Assembly: GCA_963841695.1 (NCBI GenBank)
Contig: CAWJDQ010000011.1
Coordinates: forward strand, 124,001-188,000
Direction: 5' to 3'
DNA length: 64,000 nucleotides
Source: RYN-230 sp963841695
GTDB lineage: Bacteria; Actinomycetota; Actinomycetes; Streptosporangiales; Streptosporangiaceae
The notes below the pieces were generated by a model. It had not been told where the DNA came from and did no database searches. It was given only the letters and a program-made list of their open reading frames with translations. This document shows, in pieces, positions 43,159 to 52,665 of the stretch (position 1 is its first letter; each line of letters begins with the position of its first letter). A program made the translations under genes and the position numbers.

Positions 43159-45123
43159 ATGAAAATTATCCCGGAAACAGCACCGGCGCCAGAATCAGGA
43201 AGACCTCGCTGGCGCCGTGGCCTGACTCCCTGGCGCTCGCCCGCGGATCAGCCCGCCTGGGCCCGGCCGGCGCTGCTCGCCATCGCCGTCGTCGCGGCGG
43301 TCGCGTACGGCTGGGGAATGGCCGGCGCCAGCGTCGAGCCCTTCTACGGCGCGGCGGCCCGCAGCATGTCGGAAAGCTGGCACGACTTCATCTTCGGGGC
43401 GTTCGATCCAGCCGGGACCGTCACGGTCAACAAGCTGCCTGGCGGGCTCTGGGTGCAGGCCCTGTCGCTGCGGACCTTCGGCTTTCACATCTGGGCCCTG
43501 GTCCTGCCGCAAGTGGTCGAGGGCGTGCTCACCATCCTGGTGCTGTACCAGGCGGTCCGCCGGCTGGCCGGGCCTGCGGCCGGCCTGACCGCCGCGGCGG
43601 TACTCGCCGTCTCGCCCGTCACCGTGCTACTGGGCCGCGGCAACGTATCGGACTCGCTGCTGATCCTGCTGCTGGTGCTCGCCGCGGACGCCACGTCCGC
43701 CGCACTGCTCAGCGGGTCGCTGCGGCAGTTGCTGCTGGCCGGCGTCTGGGTCGGCCTGGCGTTCCAGGCGAAGATGATCCAGGCCTGGCTGGTCCTGCCC
43801 GCGCTGGCCGCTGCCTACCTGCTCGCCGCCCCCGCGGTGAAACTGCGCACCCGGTGTGCGCACATCGCGCTGGCCGGGCTGGTCACCGCTGTGGTCTCGC
43901 TCTCCTGGATGACCGCGGTCTCGCTGGTCCCCTCGCAGGACCGGCCGTACGTGGACGGCAGTCCGGACGACTCGGTGTACACGCAGGTCTTCGACTACAA
44001 CGGCCTGGGCCGGCTCACCGGGAACTGGGTGACCGTCGCCGGGCCGCCTTCGCCGATCCTGGTCGCGGCCGTTGAGAGCGGGCGGTTGCTCAACGCCGAG
44101 ACCAGAGTCATCAAGCCGAGCTGGCATCGTCTGCTCTCTGGCCCGTTCGCGGCGGACAGCGGCTGGCTGCTGCCGGCGGCCGTCGTCGCCGCGCTGGGCG
44201 TGCTCATCGCGCGGCGCCGCCAGGGCCGGCGCGACCCGCTGCGCGCCGCCGTGGTGCTGTGGGGCGGCTGGTGGCTGGTCCTCGCGGTCTTCTTCAGCGC
44301 CGGCACGTACCTGAACTCGTACTACGTCGCGGCGCTCATCCCCGCGGTCGCCGCGCTGTGCGGCACCGGCATCGCCGCGTGCGGGTCTCGCCCCTGGCCG
44401 GCCCGGGTGCGCCTGATCGTCGCGGCGACGGTGCTCGGCTGCGCCGGCTACGGCGCCTATCTCATGTCCGGGACAGCGTCCGGCCCGGTCGTGCTCACCC
44501 TGGTGGCGCTGGTCGTGGCGGCGGCCGCCGCCGCTCAGCTCCTGCTGCCCGCGTCAGGCCAGGCCGGGCACCTGACCGCAGTCGCGTTCGCGGGTGCCGC
44601 CGTGCTCCTGCTGCCCGCGGCGGCGTCCGTGAGCTGTGTCATCCGCGGGCTGGGCCCGTTTGACACCCCGTTCGAGTCGCCGGAGACCGTACGTATTAAC
44701 CACGCTCTGGCCGCCGCCGCGCCCGCCCTCACGCGGGCCGTCCAGCGGCTGGAAGCCCGGACACCACCCGGTGACGCCCTGTTCGGCACCGACACGTCCG
44801 GGCTCGCGGCGGACAACATCCTGTACAGCGGCAGGGAGGTGCTGCCTATCGGCGGCTACCTCGGTAACGTGCCCGCCCCGACGCTGGCCACGCTGCAGGC
44901 CGACATCCGCCGGGGTTACGTGCGGGGATTCGTGCTGCCGGTGTCACCCTCAGGCCCGGACCCGCGGGTGCGGTGGATCGAGTCGCACTGCACCAGGCAG
45001 CCCCAGCCCCCGCACCGCCGTCCCGTCCCGTACGCGAACTTCTTCTGCGGACCCGGGCCGGTCAGCCGGGCGGCTTCGCCGGCGACCGGAGCGCCGGTGC
45101 CACAGACCGATCGTGCTGGTTGA
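43159..45123 (+). CDS. GT39-type glycosyltransferase, second paralogue
   Basis: A 654-residue polytopic membrane protein similar in layout to the enzyme at 22571-24724: acidic first loop (VEPFYGAAARSMSESWHDF), GAFDPAGTVTVNKLPGGLW, PQVVEGVLTILVLYQAVRR, GNVSDSLLILLLVLAADA, LAFQAKMIQAWLVLPALAAA, RPYVDGSPDDSVYTQVFDYN, a ~12-helix core and a soluble C-terminal domain (ILYSGREVLPIGGYLGN). The Gly-rich insert of the first copy is missing. ATG 43159 has GGGCAGG upstream; ATG 43105 is an alternative. The 42887-43158 gap contains no gene. Likely transfers a sugar outside the membrane; acceptor unknown. Confidence 0.87.
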   Translation: MKIIPETAPAPESGRPRWRRGLTPWRSPADQPAWARPALLAIAVVAAVAYGWGMAGASVEPFYGAAARSMSESWHDFIFGAFDPAGTVTVNKLPGGLWVQALSLRTFGFHIWALVLPQVVEGVLTILVLYQAVRRLAGPAAGLTAAAVLAVSPVTVLLGRGNVSDSLLILLLVLAADATSAALLSGSLRQLLLAGVWVGLAFQAKMIQAWLVLPALAAAYLLAAPAVKLRTRCAHIALAGLVTAVVSLSWMTAVSLVPSQDRPYVDGSPDDSVYTQVFDYNGLGRLTGNWVTVAGPPSPILVAAVESGRLLNAETRVIKPSWHRLLSGPFAADSGWLLPAAVVAALGVLIARRRQGRRDPLRAAVVLWGGWWLVLAVFFSAGTYLNSYYVAALIPAVAALCGTGIAACGSRPWPARVRLIVAATVLGCAGYGAYLMSGTASGPVVLTLVALVVAAAAAAQLLLPASGQAGHLTAVAFAGAAVLLLPAAASVSCVIRGLGPFDTPFESPETVRINHALAAAAPALTRAVQRLEARTPPGDALFGTDTSGLAADNILYSGREVLPIGGYLGNVPAPTLATLQADIRRGYVRGFVLPVSPSGPDPRVRWIESHCTRQPQPPHRRPVPYANFFCGPGPVSRAASPATGAPVPQTDRAG

Positions 45124-45182
45124 CCGCTGCGCTGATCGCGGGTGGCAGCGGCCGGAGTTCCCGATGTGCGTGCTGCGGCCGC

Positions 45183-45213
45183 TTGACTTAAAGCGCTTGA
45201 GGTTTGCTTGGCT
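45183..45213 (+). promoter_or_regulatory. MerR-type promoter and operator
   Basis: TTGACT (45183-45188) and TTGGCT (45208-45213) are separated by 19 bases, the long spacer typical of MerR-controlled promoters. Between them lies an imperfect 18-base dyad (45186-45203, ACTTAAAGC/GCTTGAGGT, seven of nine positions match). The MerR gene ATG is only seven bases after the -10 box and has no ribosome site, so a leaderless transcript is likely. Confidence 0.5.
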
Positions 45214-45219
45214 GTCCGT

Positions 45220-45660
45220 ATGACAGCTCTGACCATCCAGGATGTATCCCGGCGCAGCGGTCTCAGCGAGCCAACCCTGCGCTACTACGAGCAGGTCGGG
45301 TTGATAGGCCCGGTCGAGCGCGACGAAAGCAGCGGGCACCGCCGCTACCGCGAGGACGACGTCGATACGTTGCAGGCGCTGGCCTGCCTGCGCGCGATGG
45401 GCGTGGGCATCGAGGACATGCGGACTTACCAGGCCAACCGCACGCGTGGGCATGAGGCCGCGGGTGAGCAGCGCGATCTGCTGCTGCGTCACGCCGAGCG
45501 GATCGAGGCCCAGATCGCGACGCTGCACGTTCACCTGGACTACCTGCACGCGAAGGCCGCGTTGTGGGATGCCCGCGACCACGGCGATCCCGACGCGGAG
45601 GCCGAAGCCAACCTGCGGGTGCAGGACATGTATCCGCGGCTGGAAGAGGTGCTGCGATGA
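45220..45660 (+). CDS. MerR family transcriptional regulator
   Basis: A 146-residue regulator. The N-terminal winged helix is complete: LTIQDVSRRSGLSEPTLRYY, EQVGLIGPVERDESSGHRRY, DDVDTLQALACLRAMGVGIE; a long dimerising helix follows (HAERIEAQIATLHVHLDYLH). No sensor Cys for metals is visible in the C-terminal part, so it belongs to the organic-compound/aldehyde-responsive branch rather than the metal branch. It forms an ATGA-overlapped operon with a reductase. A longshot TTG at 45208 was rejected for ATG 45220. Confidence 0.92.
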   Translation: MTALTIQDVSRRSGLSEPTLRYYEQVGLIGPVERDESSGHRRYREDDVDTLQALACLRAMGVGIEDMRTYQANRTRGHEAAGEQRDLLLRHAERIEAQIATLHVHLDYLHAKAALWDARDHGDPDAEAEANLRVQDMYPRLEEVLR

Positions 45661-46625
45661 GCCGGGTACTGGTGACCGGCGGGTCCGGCTACCTGGGCAC
45701 GCAGCTGATCGCCGCGCTGCTGCGCGACGGGCGTGGGGTGCGTGCGACGGTGCGATCCCTGGATCGCGAGGGCGATGTGCGGGTGGCGGTGCGCCGCGGC
45801 GGCGCAGACGACAGCCGGCTGGAGGTCGTCACCGCCGGGCTGACCGCCGACGAGGGCTGGGCAGCCGCGGCGGCCGGCTGCGAGGAAGTCCACCACGTCG
45901 CCTCGCCAATGATCCAGTCCGACGATCCCGATGAGGTGATCATTCCCGCCCGTGACGGCACGCTGCGTGTCCTGCGGGCCGCGCGCGACGCCGGGGCCCG
46001 GCGTGTCGTGCTGACCTCGTCGTTCGCGGCGGTCGGTTACACACCAAAGCCGGGTGCCGAGTACACCGAGGCCGACTGGACCGACCCCGACACGCCCGGC
46101 CTGCCCGCCTATCCGCGGTCCAAGGCGATCGCCGAGCGAACCGCCTGGGACTTCATCGACCATGAGGGTGGCGAGACCGAGCTGGTCGTGCTCAACCCCA
46201 CGTTCATCCTCGGCCCGACCCTGACGACGCAAGCGCGTTCGTCACTGCAGCTGACCAAGGCGATGCTCGACGGGACCATGTCCCTGGTGCGACGCCAGCG
46301 CTTCGGCGTTGCGGACGTGCGTGACGTGGCCGATCTGCACATCCGTGCGATGGCCACGCCCGGGGCGGCCGGGAAGCGGTACCTGGCGCTGGCCGACGGG
46401 CCGACGATCAGCTTTCTCCAGATGGCCCAGATCCTGCGCGAGCGGCTCGGCCCGCTGGCCGAGCGGGTGCCAACCGAAGAGGCACCGGGACCGGTGCCGC
46501 CCCGGCTGATCATCCACAACGAGCGCGCCAAGCAGGAGCTCGGATGGCGCCCACGCCCCGCCGAGACCACGATCGTCGAAACCGCCGAGAGCCTGCGCGA
46601 CCTCGGCCTGCTCGAGAAAAGTTGA
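45657..46625 (+). CDS. NAD(P)-dependent aldehyde reductase / extended SDR (epimerase family)
   Basis: A 322-residue oxidoreductase. The dinucleotide motif VLVTGGSGYLGTQLIAALL is at the N terminus, with RATVRSLDRE, HHVASPMIQSDDPDEV, VVLTSSFAAVGYTP and the catalytic Tyr-Lys in LPAYPRSKAIAERTAWDF. Best match by pattern is the dihydroflavonol-reductase/aldehyde-reductase group. The ATG overlaps the merR stop (ATGA). MerR + reductase pairs commonly answer reactive aldehydes or ketones; the inducer here is unknown. Confidence 0.9.
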   Translation: MSRVLVTGGSGYLGTQLIAALLRDGRGVRATVRSLDREGDVRVAVRRGGADDSRLEVVTAGLTADEGWAAAAAGCEEVHHVASPMIQSDDPDEVIIPARDGTLRVLRAARDAGARRVVLTSSFAAVGYTPKPGAEYTEADWTDPDTPGLPAYPRSKAIAERTAWDFIDHEGGETELVVLNPTFILGPTLTTQARSSLQLTKAMLDGTMSLVRRQRFGVADVRDVADLHIRAMATPGAAGKRYLALADGPTISFLQMAQILRERLGPLAERVPTEEAPGPVPPRLIIHNERAKQELGWRPRPAETTIVETAESLRDLGLLEKS

Positions 46626-46681
46626 CGGCGAACATCGCAGCCATGTGATCAACGCGGGCCCGGCGCTGGGAGCATGGGGCT

Positions 46682-47026
46682 ATGGACAACGACCAGCAGG
46701 CGCAGTTGATCGAGGCCCGCCTGGATGCCGCCGACGGCATGCCGGTCAGGGATGACCAGTCCGCCCGCGAGGCACTGACGCACGTGATGGTCACCGTGCG
46801 CCGTATCAGCCAGCTTTCCACGCAAGCCCAGGCGCAGGCCCTCATGGGGGCGGGAGTGCGCGGCGATGACATCGGGGAAAGACTCCAGGCGTGGCTGGAC
46901 CGCCTCATCGGTGCCCTGACGCGGATCGTCGAGCACCTGTCCACGGCCACGTCGTTCTCGGTCTCGGCCGGCCCTAACGTGTCGGTCACCGTGAGCTTCG
47001 GGCGGTTCGAGAACAGCTCGGTGTAA
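46682..47026 (+). CDS. Hypothetical small protein
   Basis: A 114-residue soluble, mostly helical protein (ARLDAADGMPVRDDQSAREA, VTVRRISQLSTQAQAQALMG, ERLQAWLDRLIGALTRIVEH) with a short beta-rich tail (FSVSAGPNVSVTVSFGRF). No family recognised. Codon use and composition match its neighbours. It ends 17 bases before the stop of the convergent methyltransferase gene, with a short AGACG/CGTCT inverted repeat in the gap. Confidence 0.6.
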   Translation: MDNDQQAQLIEARLDAADGMPVRDDQSAREALTHVMVTVRRISQLSTQAQAQALMGAGVRGDDIGERLQAWLDRLIGALTRIVEHLSTATSFSVSAGPNVSVTVSFGRFENSSV

Positions 47027-47042
47027 GACGTCCGGAGGCGTC

Positions 47043-47789
47043 TCACCGGGGGGTGGGGCTTTTCTCCCACACCGAGACGTGCTGGCGGCTCTCGCTGGTG
47101 AAGGGTGCCCGCGTCCACCCGTCCCACCGGGCCCGCAGGCGCAGTCCCGCGAGCTGGGCCATCAGATCCAGCTCCGAGGGCCATACGTACCGGAACGGGA
47201 TCGAGCGGTACTCCCCGCGGCCATCCTCGAGGCGCACGTAGTCCGAGCTCATGGCCTGGGTCGCGACGTCGTACACATCACACGCCCACTGCGTCGGGCC
47301 GACCTGCCAGGGCACGGCATTCTGCCCGGGCGGGAGCCTGCGCAGATCCGGAATCGCGACCTCGATGACGAAACAACCGGCGGGTCCGAGGTGCGCGGCG
47401 GCGTTCCGGAAGCAGGCGACCTGGGCCTGCTGCGTCGTCAGATTCATGATCGTGTTGAAGACCAGGTAGGCGACGGAGAACGTGCCATCGACTCTCGTCG
47501 CCGCGAAGTCACCGATCGTCACGCCGATGGCGTCCCCGCCTGGCTTGGCGCGCAGCCGCGCGACCATCGCCCGGGACAGATCGATGCCGTGGACCGGGAC
47601 ACCGCGGCGGGCCAGCGGCAGGGCGATGCGTCCTGTGCCGATGCCCAGCTCCAGCGCCCGGCCACCGCCGGCCAGCCCGGCCAGGACCTCCACGGCCGGA
47701 TCCACGACGCCCGGTCCGGACACGTCCGCCGTGGACTCGTCGTACCTCGCCGCGACCAGCTCGCCGAAGTAGCCATCCCGCTCATCCAC
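47043..47789 (-). CDS. SAM-dependent class I methyltransferase
   Basis: A 248-residue enzyme. SAM-binding motif I VLAGLAGGGRALELGIGTGR (ELGIGTGRIALPLA), GVPVHGIDLSRAMVARLRA, IGDFAATRVDG and the later VAYLVFNTIMNLTTQ are typical. The C-terminal strands carry a SSDYVRLEDGRGEYRSIPFRY pattern seen in actinobacterial Methyltransf_25 members. GTG 47789 (VDERDGYFGELVAARYDES) was chosen; the frame upstream is antisense to the acetyltransferase gene. Substrate unknown. The two genes diverge with a 76-base gap. Confidence 0.87.
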   Translation of the reverse strand: MDERDGYFGELVAARYDESTADVSGPGVVDPAVEVLAGLAGGGRALELGIGTGRIALPLARRGVPVHGIDLSRAMVARLRAKPGGDAIGVTIGDFAATRVDGTFSVAYLVFNTIMNLTTQQAQVACFRNAAAHLGPAGCFVIEVAIPDLRRLPPGQNAVPWQVGPTQWACDVYDVATQAMSSDYVRLEDGRGEYRSIPFRYVWPSELDLMAQLAGLRLRARWDGWTRAPFTSESRQHVSVWEKSPTPR

Positions 47790-47865
47790 CGCCGGAACGT
47801 ACCGCCGGCTCTTGCGGCAGCGCAACGCTATTACGCACAGGAGAGGTCCGGTAGCCTGCCCGATT

Positions 47866-48363
47866 GTGACCAGCGGCTCGTGGACCATCCGTCCGGCGGG
47901 GCCCGAAGAGGGCACCTTCCTGGGCGACATGCTCGTCGAGGCGGTGAACTGGTCGCCGCAATGGAAGAAGAAGAGCAGGCAGCGAATCCTCGCCACGCCC
48001 AAATCGGCGCAGTACATTACCGGCTGGCCGCGTGATACCGATCTGGGCGTGATCGCCGAAGCCGAGGGGCAGCCGATCGGCGCGGCCTGGCTGCGCTTCC
48101 GGCCGGCTACCGACCCCGGGTATGGGTTCGTCGCGCCCGATATCCCCGAACTGACGCTGGGCGTGGCCGCGACCTGGCGGCGTCAGGGCGTCGGGCGGGC
48201 GCTGCTCCAGGCCCTCGCCGACCGGGCGCGGTCGGCTGGCATCCGGCAGATCAGCCTCAGCGTCGAACGCAAGAACCATGCGCAGCGGCTCTACCTCTCG
48301 GCGGGCTACCAGGTCGTGGACAGCAGCGACGCGAACTCCGACACCATGCTGAAGACCCTGTGA
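47866..48363 (+). CDS. GNAT family N-acetyltransferase
   Basis: A 165-residue acetyltransferase. Acetyl-CoA-binding motif A is in LTLGVAATWRRQGVGRALLQ (R-R-Q-G-V-G), followed by the motif B helix and AQRLYLSAGYQVV. SGSWTIRPAGPEEG is the usual beta-1 start. GTG 47866 with AGGAGAGG upstream at 47839-47846. The stop TGA (48361-48363) is inside the first unit of a 4 x 14-bp repeat. Confidence 0.88.
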   Translation: MTSGSWTIRPAGPEEGTFLGDMLVEAVNWSPQWKKKSRQRILATPKSAQYITGWPRDTDLGVIAEAEGQPIGAAWLRFRPATDPGYGFVAPDIPELTLGVAATWRRQGVGRALLQALADRARSAGIRQISLSVERKNHAQRLYLSAGYQVVDSSDANSDTMLKTL

Positions 48364-49672
48364 CCACCAGCCTGTGACCACCAGCCGGTGACCACCAGTC
48401 GGTGACCACCGGCCCGCGGGAACGGGCCGCCGGGCCGCCGGGCAGGCGGCCGGGTAACGGCCGCCGGGCCGGAGCCGCGGCCGGGTTGCGCCCGGCCAGC
48501 CCGAGCAGGGCAAACGCGGCGGACACGATGGCCAGGAAGACCCAGCCGGTGTCGAAGCTGGTCCGCGGCACGAGGTGGCCGAAGATGATCGGGATGAAGA
48601 ACCCGCCTACCGCGGCCAGCGTGAGCATCAGGCCGGCCGCCGTGCCGATGTGCTGATGGTCGATGTCGCAGACCCGGGCCGGGACGGCCAGCCAGGCGGC
48701 GAAGCCGAAGATCAGGAAGAAGCCGATCCCGATGCCGAGTGCCCAGAGCGCCTCGGTCGGCACTACGGGGATGAGGGCCAGCAGCGCGGCGACGGCGATC
48801 AGCGGTCCGACGACGAACATCCGCAGATTCCGGCTGCGGTCGGCGAAGTACCCGCCCAGCAGGCTGCCCGGGATGCCGGCCAGCCCGATGAGCGCGGACA
48901 GCAGCCCGCCGGTGGCGGGGTCCAGGTGCCGGGTGAGCGTCACGTACTCGCTGAACAGCTGGGCAGTGGTGAAGTACGCGCCGTAGCCGCCGAACAGCGC
49001 GGCACCATAGATCCACAAGTCCCGGCGGCCGAGCGCGCTGCGCAGGGCGGCACGGTCGAAGCTGGCCCCGGCCAGCGACCGGGCGCCATCCGGGATCCGG
49101 AAGGCCACCAGGGTGGCCAGCATGACCAGCAGCTCGAACACGCCCGCCAGGATCAGTGACGCGTGCCAGCTCGTCGCGCGCTGCACGTAGAGCCAGACAT
49201 ACAGCGCGAAGGCAGCGCCCGCGCTGAACGCGGCGCCGCCGGTGATGCCCAGCGCCAGCGTGACGTCCCGTTCGCGGAACCAGACGACGACCGCGGCGGT
49301 CCCCACGGCGATGAACACCGAGCCGCCGACGCCGCTGACGACGCGGAAGAAGGCCAGCTCGGCGTAACTCTGCGACAGCCCGGACATGATGCCAGCCAGT
49401 CCCTGCACCAGCAGCCCAAGCACGAGGGTCTTCTTCATCCCGATCGCGGTGGCGAGCATGCCCCCCGGGATGTGGGTGAGCCCGTAGCCGACGATGTAGA
49501 GCGAGATGAGGAAGCTCAGCGGCCCCAGTCCCACCCTGAACTGCGCGCCGATGAGCGGGAAGGCCGTGGCGACGTCGAACCAGTTCAGCGTCAGCGCGAT
49601 GATGCCCAGGCTGATCAGGCCGAGCATGCTCCATCGCGCGGGGCCGTGCCCGGGCCCTGGGATGGCGGTCAT
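48257..49672 (-). CDS. MFS transporter (true 3' end uncertain)
   Basis: A 471-residue frame with about 12 hydrophobic helices in the first ~410 residues (LGLISLGIIALTLNWFDVAT, GYGLTHIPGGMLATAIGMKK, FRVVSGVGGSVFIAVGTAAV, VWLSW-like loop, IGFFLIFGFAAWLAVPARVC). The GGMLATAIGMKKTLVLG loop is the MFS signature. Beyond GLAGRNPAAAP the frame runs through the 14-bp repeats into the acetyltransferase gene to 48257, giving a Trp/Arg/Ser-rich tail (TDWWSPAGGHRLVV) that is probably not native. A stop earlier than 48360 is likely. ATG 49672 follows GAGAGGA. Substrate unknown. Confidence 0.83.
   Translation of the reverse strand: MTAIPGPGHGPARWSMLGLISLGIIALTLNWFDVATAFPLIGAQFRVGLGPLSFLISLYIVGYGLTHIPGGMLATAIGMKKTLVLGLLVQGLAGIMSGLSQSYAELAFFRVVSGVGGSVFIAVGTAAVVVWFRERDVTLALGITGGAAFSAGAAFALYVWLYVQRATSWHASLILAGVFELLVMLATLVAFRIPDGARSLAGASFDRAALRSALGRRDLWIYGAALFGGYGAYFTTAQLFSEYVTLTRHLDPATGGLLSALIGLAGIPGSLLGGYFADRSRNLRMFVVGPLIAVAALLALIPVVPTEALWALGIGIGFFLIFGFAAWLAVPARVCDIDHQHIGTAAGLMLTLAAVGGFFIPIIFGHLVPRTSFDTGWVFLAIVSAAFALLGLAGRNPAAAPARRPLPGRLPGGPAARSRGPVVTDWWSPAGGHRLVVTGSSAWCRSSRRCCPRPGSPPRGRAAAHGSCVRR
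48360..48415 (+). repeat. 4 x 14-bp tandem repeat at a convergent gene junction
   Basis: Units GTGACCACCAGCCT, GTGACCACCAGCCG, GTGACCACCAGTCG and GTGACCACCGGCCC start at 48360, 48374, 48388 and 48402. Each carries TGA. The first unit supplies the acetyltransferase stop; the antisense frame reads through. Confidence 0.9.
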
Positions 49673-49862
49673 GAAGGTCCTCTCACAGCACCGCCGCCCG
49701 GTTGCGCCCAGGTCAGGCTGGCTCATCAGCGCCGGCCGGGTGCCGCAGGACTGCTGTAGAGTACCGGTGACAGCAGCGTAGCCCCGTGTGCCCCAGCTGT
49801 GACCGTCGCAGTTACGACCAGCGCTTTCCCGGTCGGCAGCGGACACGCTTTACGGATGGTCA

Positions 49863-52555
49863 ATGATGGCTACCAGCTTCGTCGGGCGGCAGAGCGAGCT
49901 GCGCATCCTGGGTGAACGGCTCGCAGCCGCCGAGCTGGGCCAGCCGCAGGTCGTCTACGTGGAGGGCGAGCCGGGCGGGGGGAAATCGACTCTGCTCACC
50001 CGGTTCCTCGGGTCGCTGACGAACGCTGTCGTGCTCGAGGTCGCGGCGGACGAGGCAGAGGCATTGCTCTCGTACGGGATCACCGATCAGCTGCAGCCCG
50101 GGGCGCCGACGGAGCCCGGAACCGACCCGATGGCCGTGGGTGCCCGGCTGCTGGACCTGCTCGATGGGTTGCAGGCCGGCGGCCAGGCGGTGGTGCTCGT
50201 GATTGACGATCTCCAGTGGGCTGACCGGCCGTCCTCGCGTGCCGTGCTGTTCGCCCTGCGGCGCCTGCGGGCCGACAAGGTCCTGGCCATCGTGTCGGCG
50301 CGGGCCGGCGGGCTGACCGACCCCGGCTGGGCCCGGTTCGTGGGCGGTGACTCGCGGGTCACCCATATCCGCCTGGGCGGCCTGAGCCCAGGCGATCTCG
50401 TCGACCTGGCGGGGGCGCTGGGGCTGGGTGTGCTGTCGCAGCGCGGGGCCGCGCGATTGGCGGCGCATACCGAAGGCAACGCGCTGTACTGCCGGGCGCT
50501 GCTCGACGAGATCGGCATCGCCGGGCTCAGCGCGGCGGGAGATCGCGGACTGCCCGCGCCACGGCAGCTGTCCGCGGTGATCCTGGCCCGCGTCGCCGCC
50601 CTCCCGGCCACCACCCAGTCCTTCCTGTCGGCCGCCTCGGTCCTCGGGCAGCACGCGCCGATCCCGGCCATCGCCACGGTCGCCCGGCTGCCTGAGGCGC
50701 CGGACGAGGTGGATGCGGCCGTCGCCGCCGGGCTGATGACGGACGGTGCGTCCGCCCCGGAGCTGGCCTTCACCCACCCGGTGTACCGGGCCGCCATCTA
50801 CGCCGACCTCAGCCCGGCGAACCGCCGGGAACTGCACGGGCGGGCGGCCGAGGTCACCGGCGGCCGCGCGCGGCTGGCGCACCGGGCAGCGGCGTCGCTC
50901 GGTCCCGATGAGACGCTGGCCGGTGACCTCGAAAGCTCGGCCCGGGCCGCCGCCGCAGCCGGTGACGCGGGCGCCTCGGCGTGGGCCCTGGAACAGGCCG
51001 CCGCCTTGTCACCAGCGGCGCAAGACCGGGAAAGCCGCCTGCTCGACGCGGCCCTGGTCGCTCCTCAACGCCGCGGACACGCCTGCGGCCGCCCGGGTCC
51101 TGGCCTCCTGCCAGACCCCGAGTGCGCGCCGGGACGCCCTGACCGGGCTGCTGGGCGTGTTCACCGGATCACCCACGGCCGAGGCCCGCCTGCTGGCCGC
51201 CTGGCAGGCCCACGACCCGGTAACCGAGCGTGACATCGGTGTGCGGGCGGCGACATCCCTGGCCAACTGGATGGTCCTGTCTGGACGCCCTGACCAGGCC
51301 CTCACCTGGGCGGACCGGGCGGTGGGCGGCACCGCGGCGGGTTCGGCGCTGCGGGCCATGGCCCGCACCGCCCAGGCCTACGCGCTCGCCGCAGCCTGCC
51401 GGAGCCCCGAAGGGCTGGCCGCGCTGGGCTTCCTGCCTGTTTCCGGGACCGAAGTGCCGATGTCGGAGACCGACGCCCTGGTCATGCGGGGGATGCTGAA
51501 GGTCTACGTCGATGACCTCCCCGGGGCCATCGCGGACCTGGGCGTGGCAGCGGCCCGGCTGCGCACCGGGCTGCCCTCGACCTACCCGGGACCGTGCCTG
51601 GCTCATCTGAGTGACGCCTACTTCCGGCGGGGCGACTGGGACGCAGCCGTCACGCACGCCCAGCTGGCCACCTCGCTCGCGCAGGACACGGACCGCCCGG
51701 TGGACCTCGCCCGGGCGCACGCCCGGGCGGCCCAGGTCCTTGCTTTCCGTGGCCAGTGGGCGGCCGCCCGGGCTCACACCGGTGCGTCCAGGTCAGCGGC
51801 TGAGCGGCTTCCCCTGGTCATGGCGGTGGCCAGCGCCGCGGTAGCAGCCGCCTCGCTGGCTTCCGCGCGTGGTGATCTGGCCGGGGTACTTCTCGCGACC
51901 GAGCCGGTCCGGGCGACCGGAATCCCCGGTGTCGGGCGGCCGGCCTGGGGTCTTCAACTGGAGAGCCATCGAGGCGGACGCGCTGATCGGCCTGGGACGC
52001 CTGGACGATGCGGCGGCTGCGCTCAGCGAGTTCGAGGCCGCCATCCCCGCGGCCGGCCTGGACTCGGCCGCCCTGATGCTGGCCCGCTGCCAGGGCAATC
52101 TGGCCGTGGCCACCGGGAACGCAGTCCAGGCCGAGGCGGCGTTCACCCGCGCCCACTCACTCGAGGCGGCAGTACCGATGCCGTTCGAGCATGCCCTGGT
52201 GAGCCTGGACGACGGCCGCCGGTTGGGGGCGGCCGGGAGCCGCCGGGCGGCGGTGGCGCAGCTCGAACGGGCCCACCAGCTGTTCTCCGGGCTCGGGGCG
52301 GATCCCTGCGTGCAGGCGTCCGCCACGGAACTCGCGGCCCTGCAGGTCACCGCCCCGACCGGAAGCCCCGCCGCGCTTCTCGGGCTCAGCCGCTCCGAGC
52401 TGGCGGTGGCCCGGCTGGTCGCCACCGGGCTGACCAACCGGGAGGTAGCCAGCGAGCTGTTCGTGTCCGTCAAGACGGTGGAGTACCACCTCCGCAACAG
52501 CTTTATCAAGCTCGACATCACCTCGCGCCGCGCACTCGCAGATCTGCTGCGCTGA
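49863..52555 (+). CDS. Large ATP-binding LuxR family (LAL) regulator (two frameshifts)
   Basis: Frame 1 (49863 to about 51060): AAA/NTPase module with Walker A VEGEPGGGKSTLLTRF, Walker B VVLVIDDLQWAD and LSAASVLGQHAPIPA. Frame 2 (about 51060-51945): TPR-like helical repeats (LANWMVLSGRPDQALTWADR, HLSDAYFRRGDWDAAVTHAQ). Frame 3 (about 51945-52555): more helices and the C-terminal LuxR HTH (LSRSELAVARLVATGLTNRE, VSVKTVEYHLRNSFIKLDI). The joined ~895-residue protein is normal for LAL/MalT-like activators. They sense small ligands and often activate nearby or pathway genes; the MMPL transporter and hydrolases downstream are candidates. Confidence 0.87.
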
Positions 52556-52560
52556 CCACA

Positions 52561-52602
52561 CAGCGCCGCAAACACTGCGCCGCAAACACTGCGCCGTAAA
52601 CA
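52561..52602 (+). repeat. 3 x 14-bp tandem repeat after the LuxR gene
   Basis: CAGCGCCGCAAACA, CTGCGCCGCAAACA and CTGCGCCGTAAACA, three units immediately after the LuxR stop (52553-52555). The downstream gene runs in the same direction, unlike the other 14/16-bp arrays. Confidence 0.85.
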
Positions 52603-52665
52603 CAGGGTCGAACCTAGGGTCGCACCCTGGGGACAATGACCCGCGGCCCGCGTTGACTATGAGCC

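Noticed and set aside
47026..47043. Bidirectional terminator between the hypothetical gene and the methyltransferase gene
   Set aside because: Only a five-bp AGACG/CGTCT stem without T-tract, overlapping a stop codon; too weak to list.
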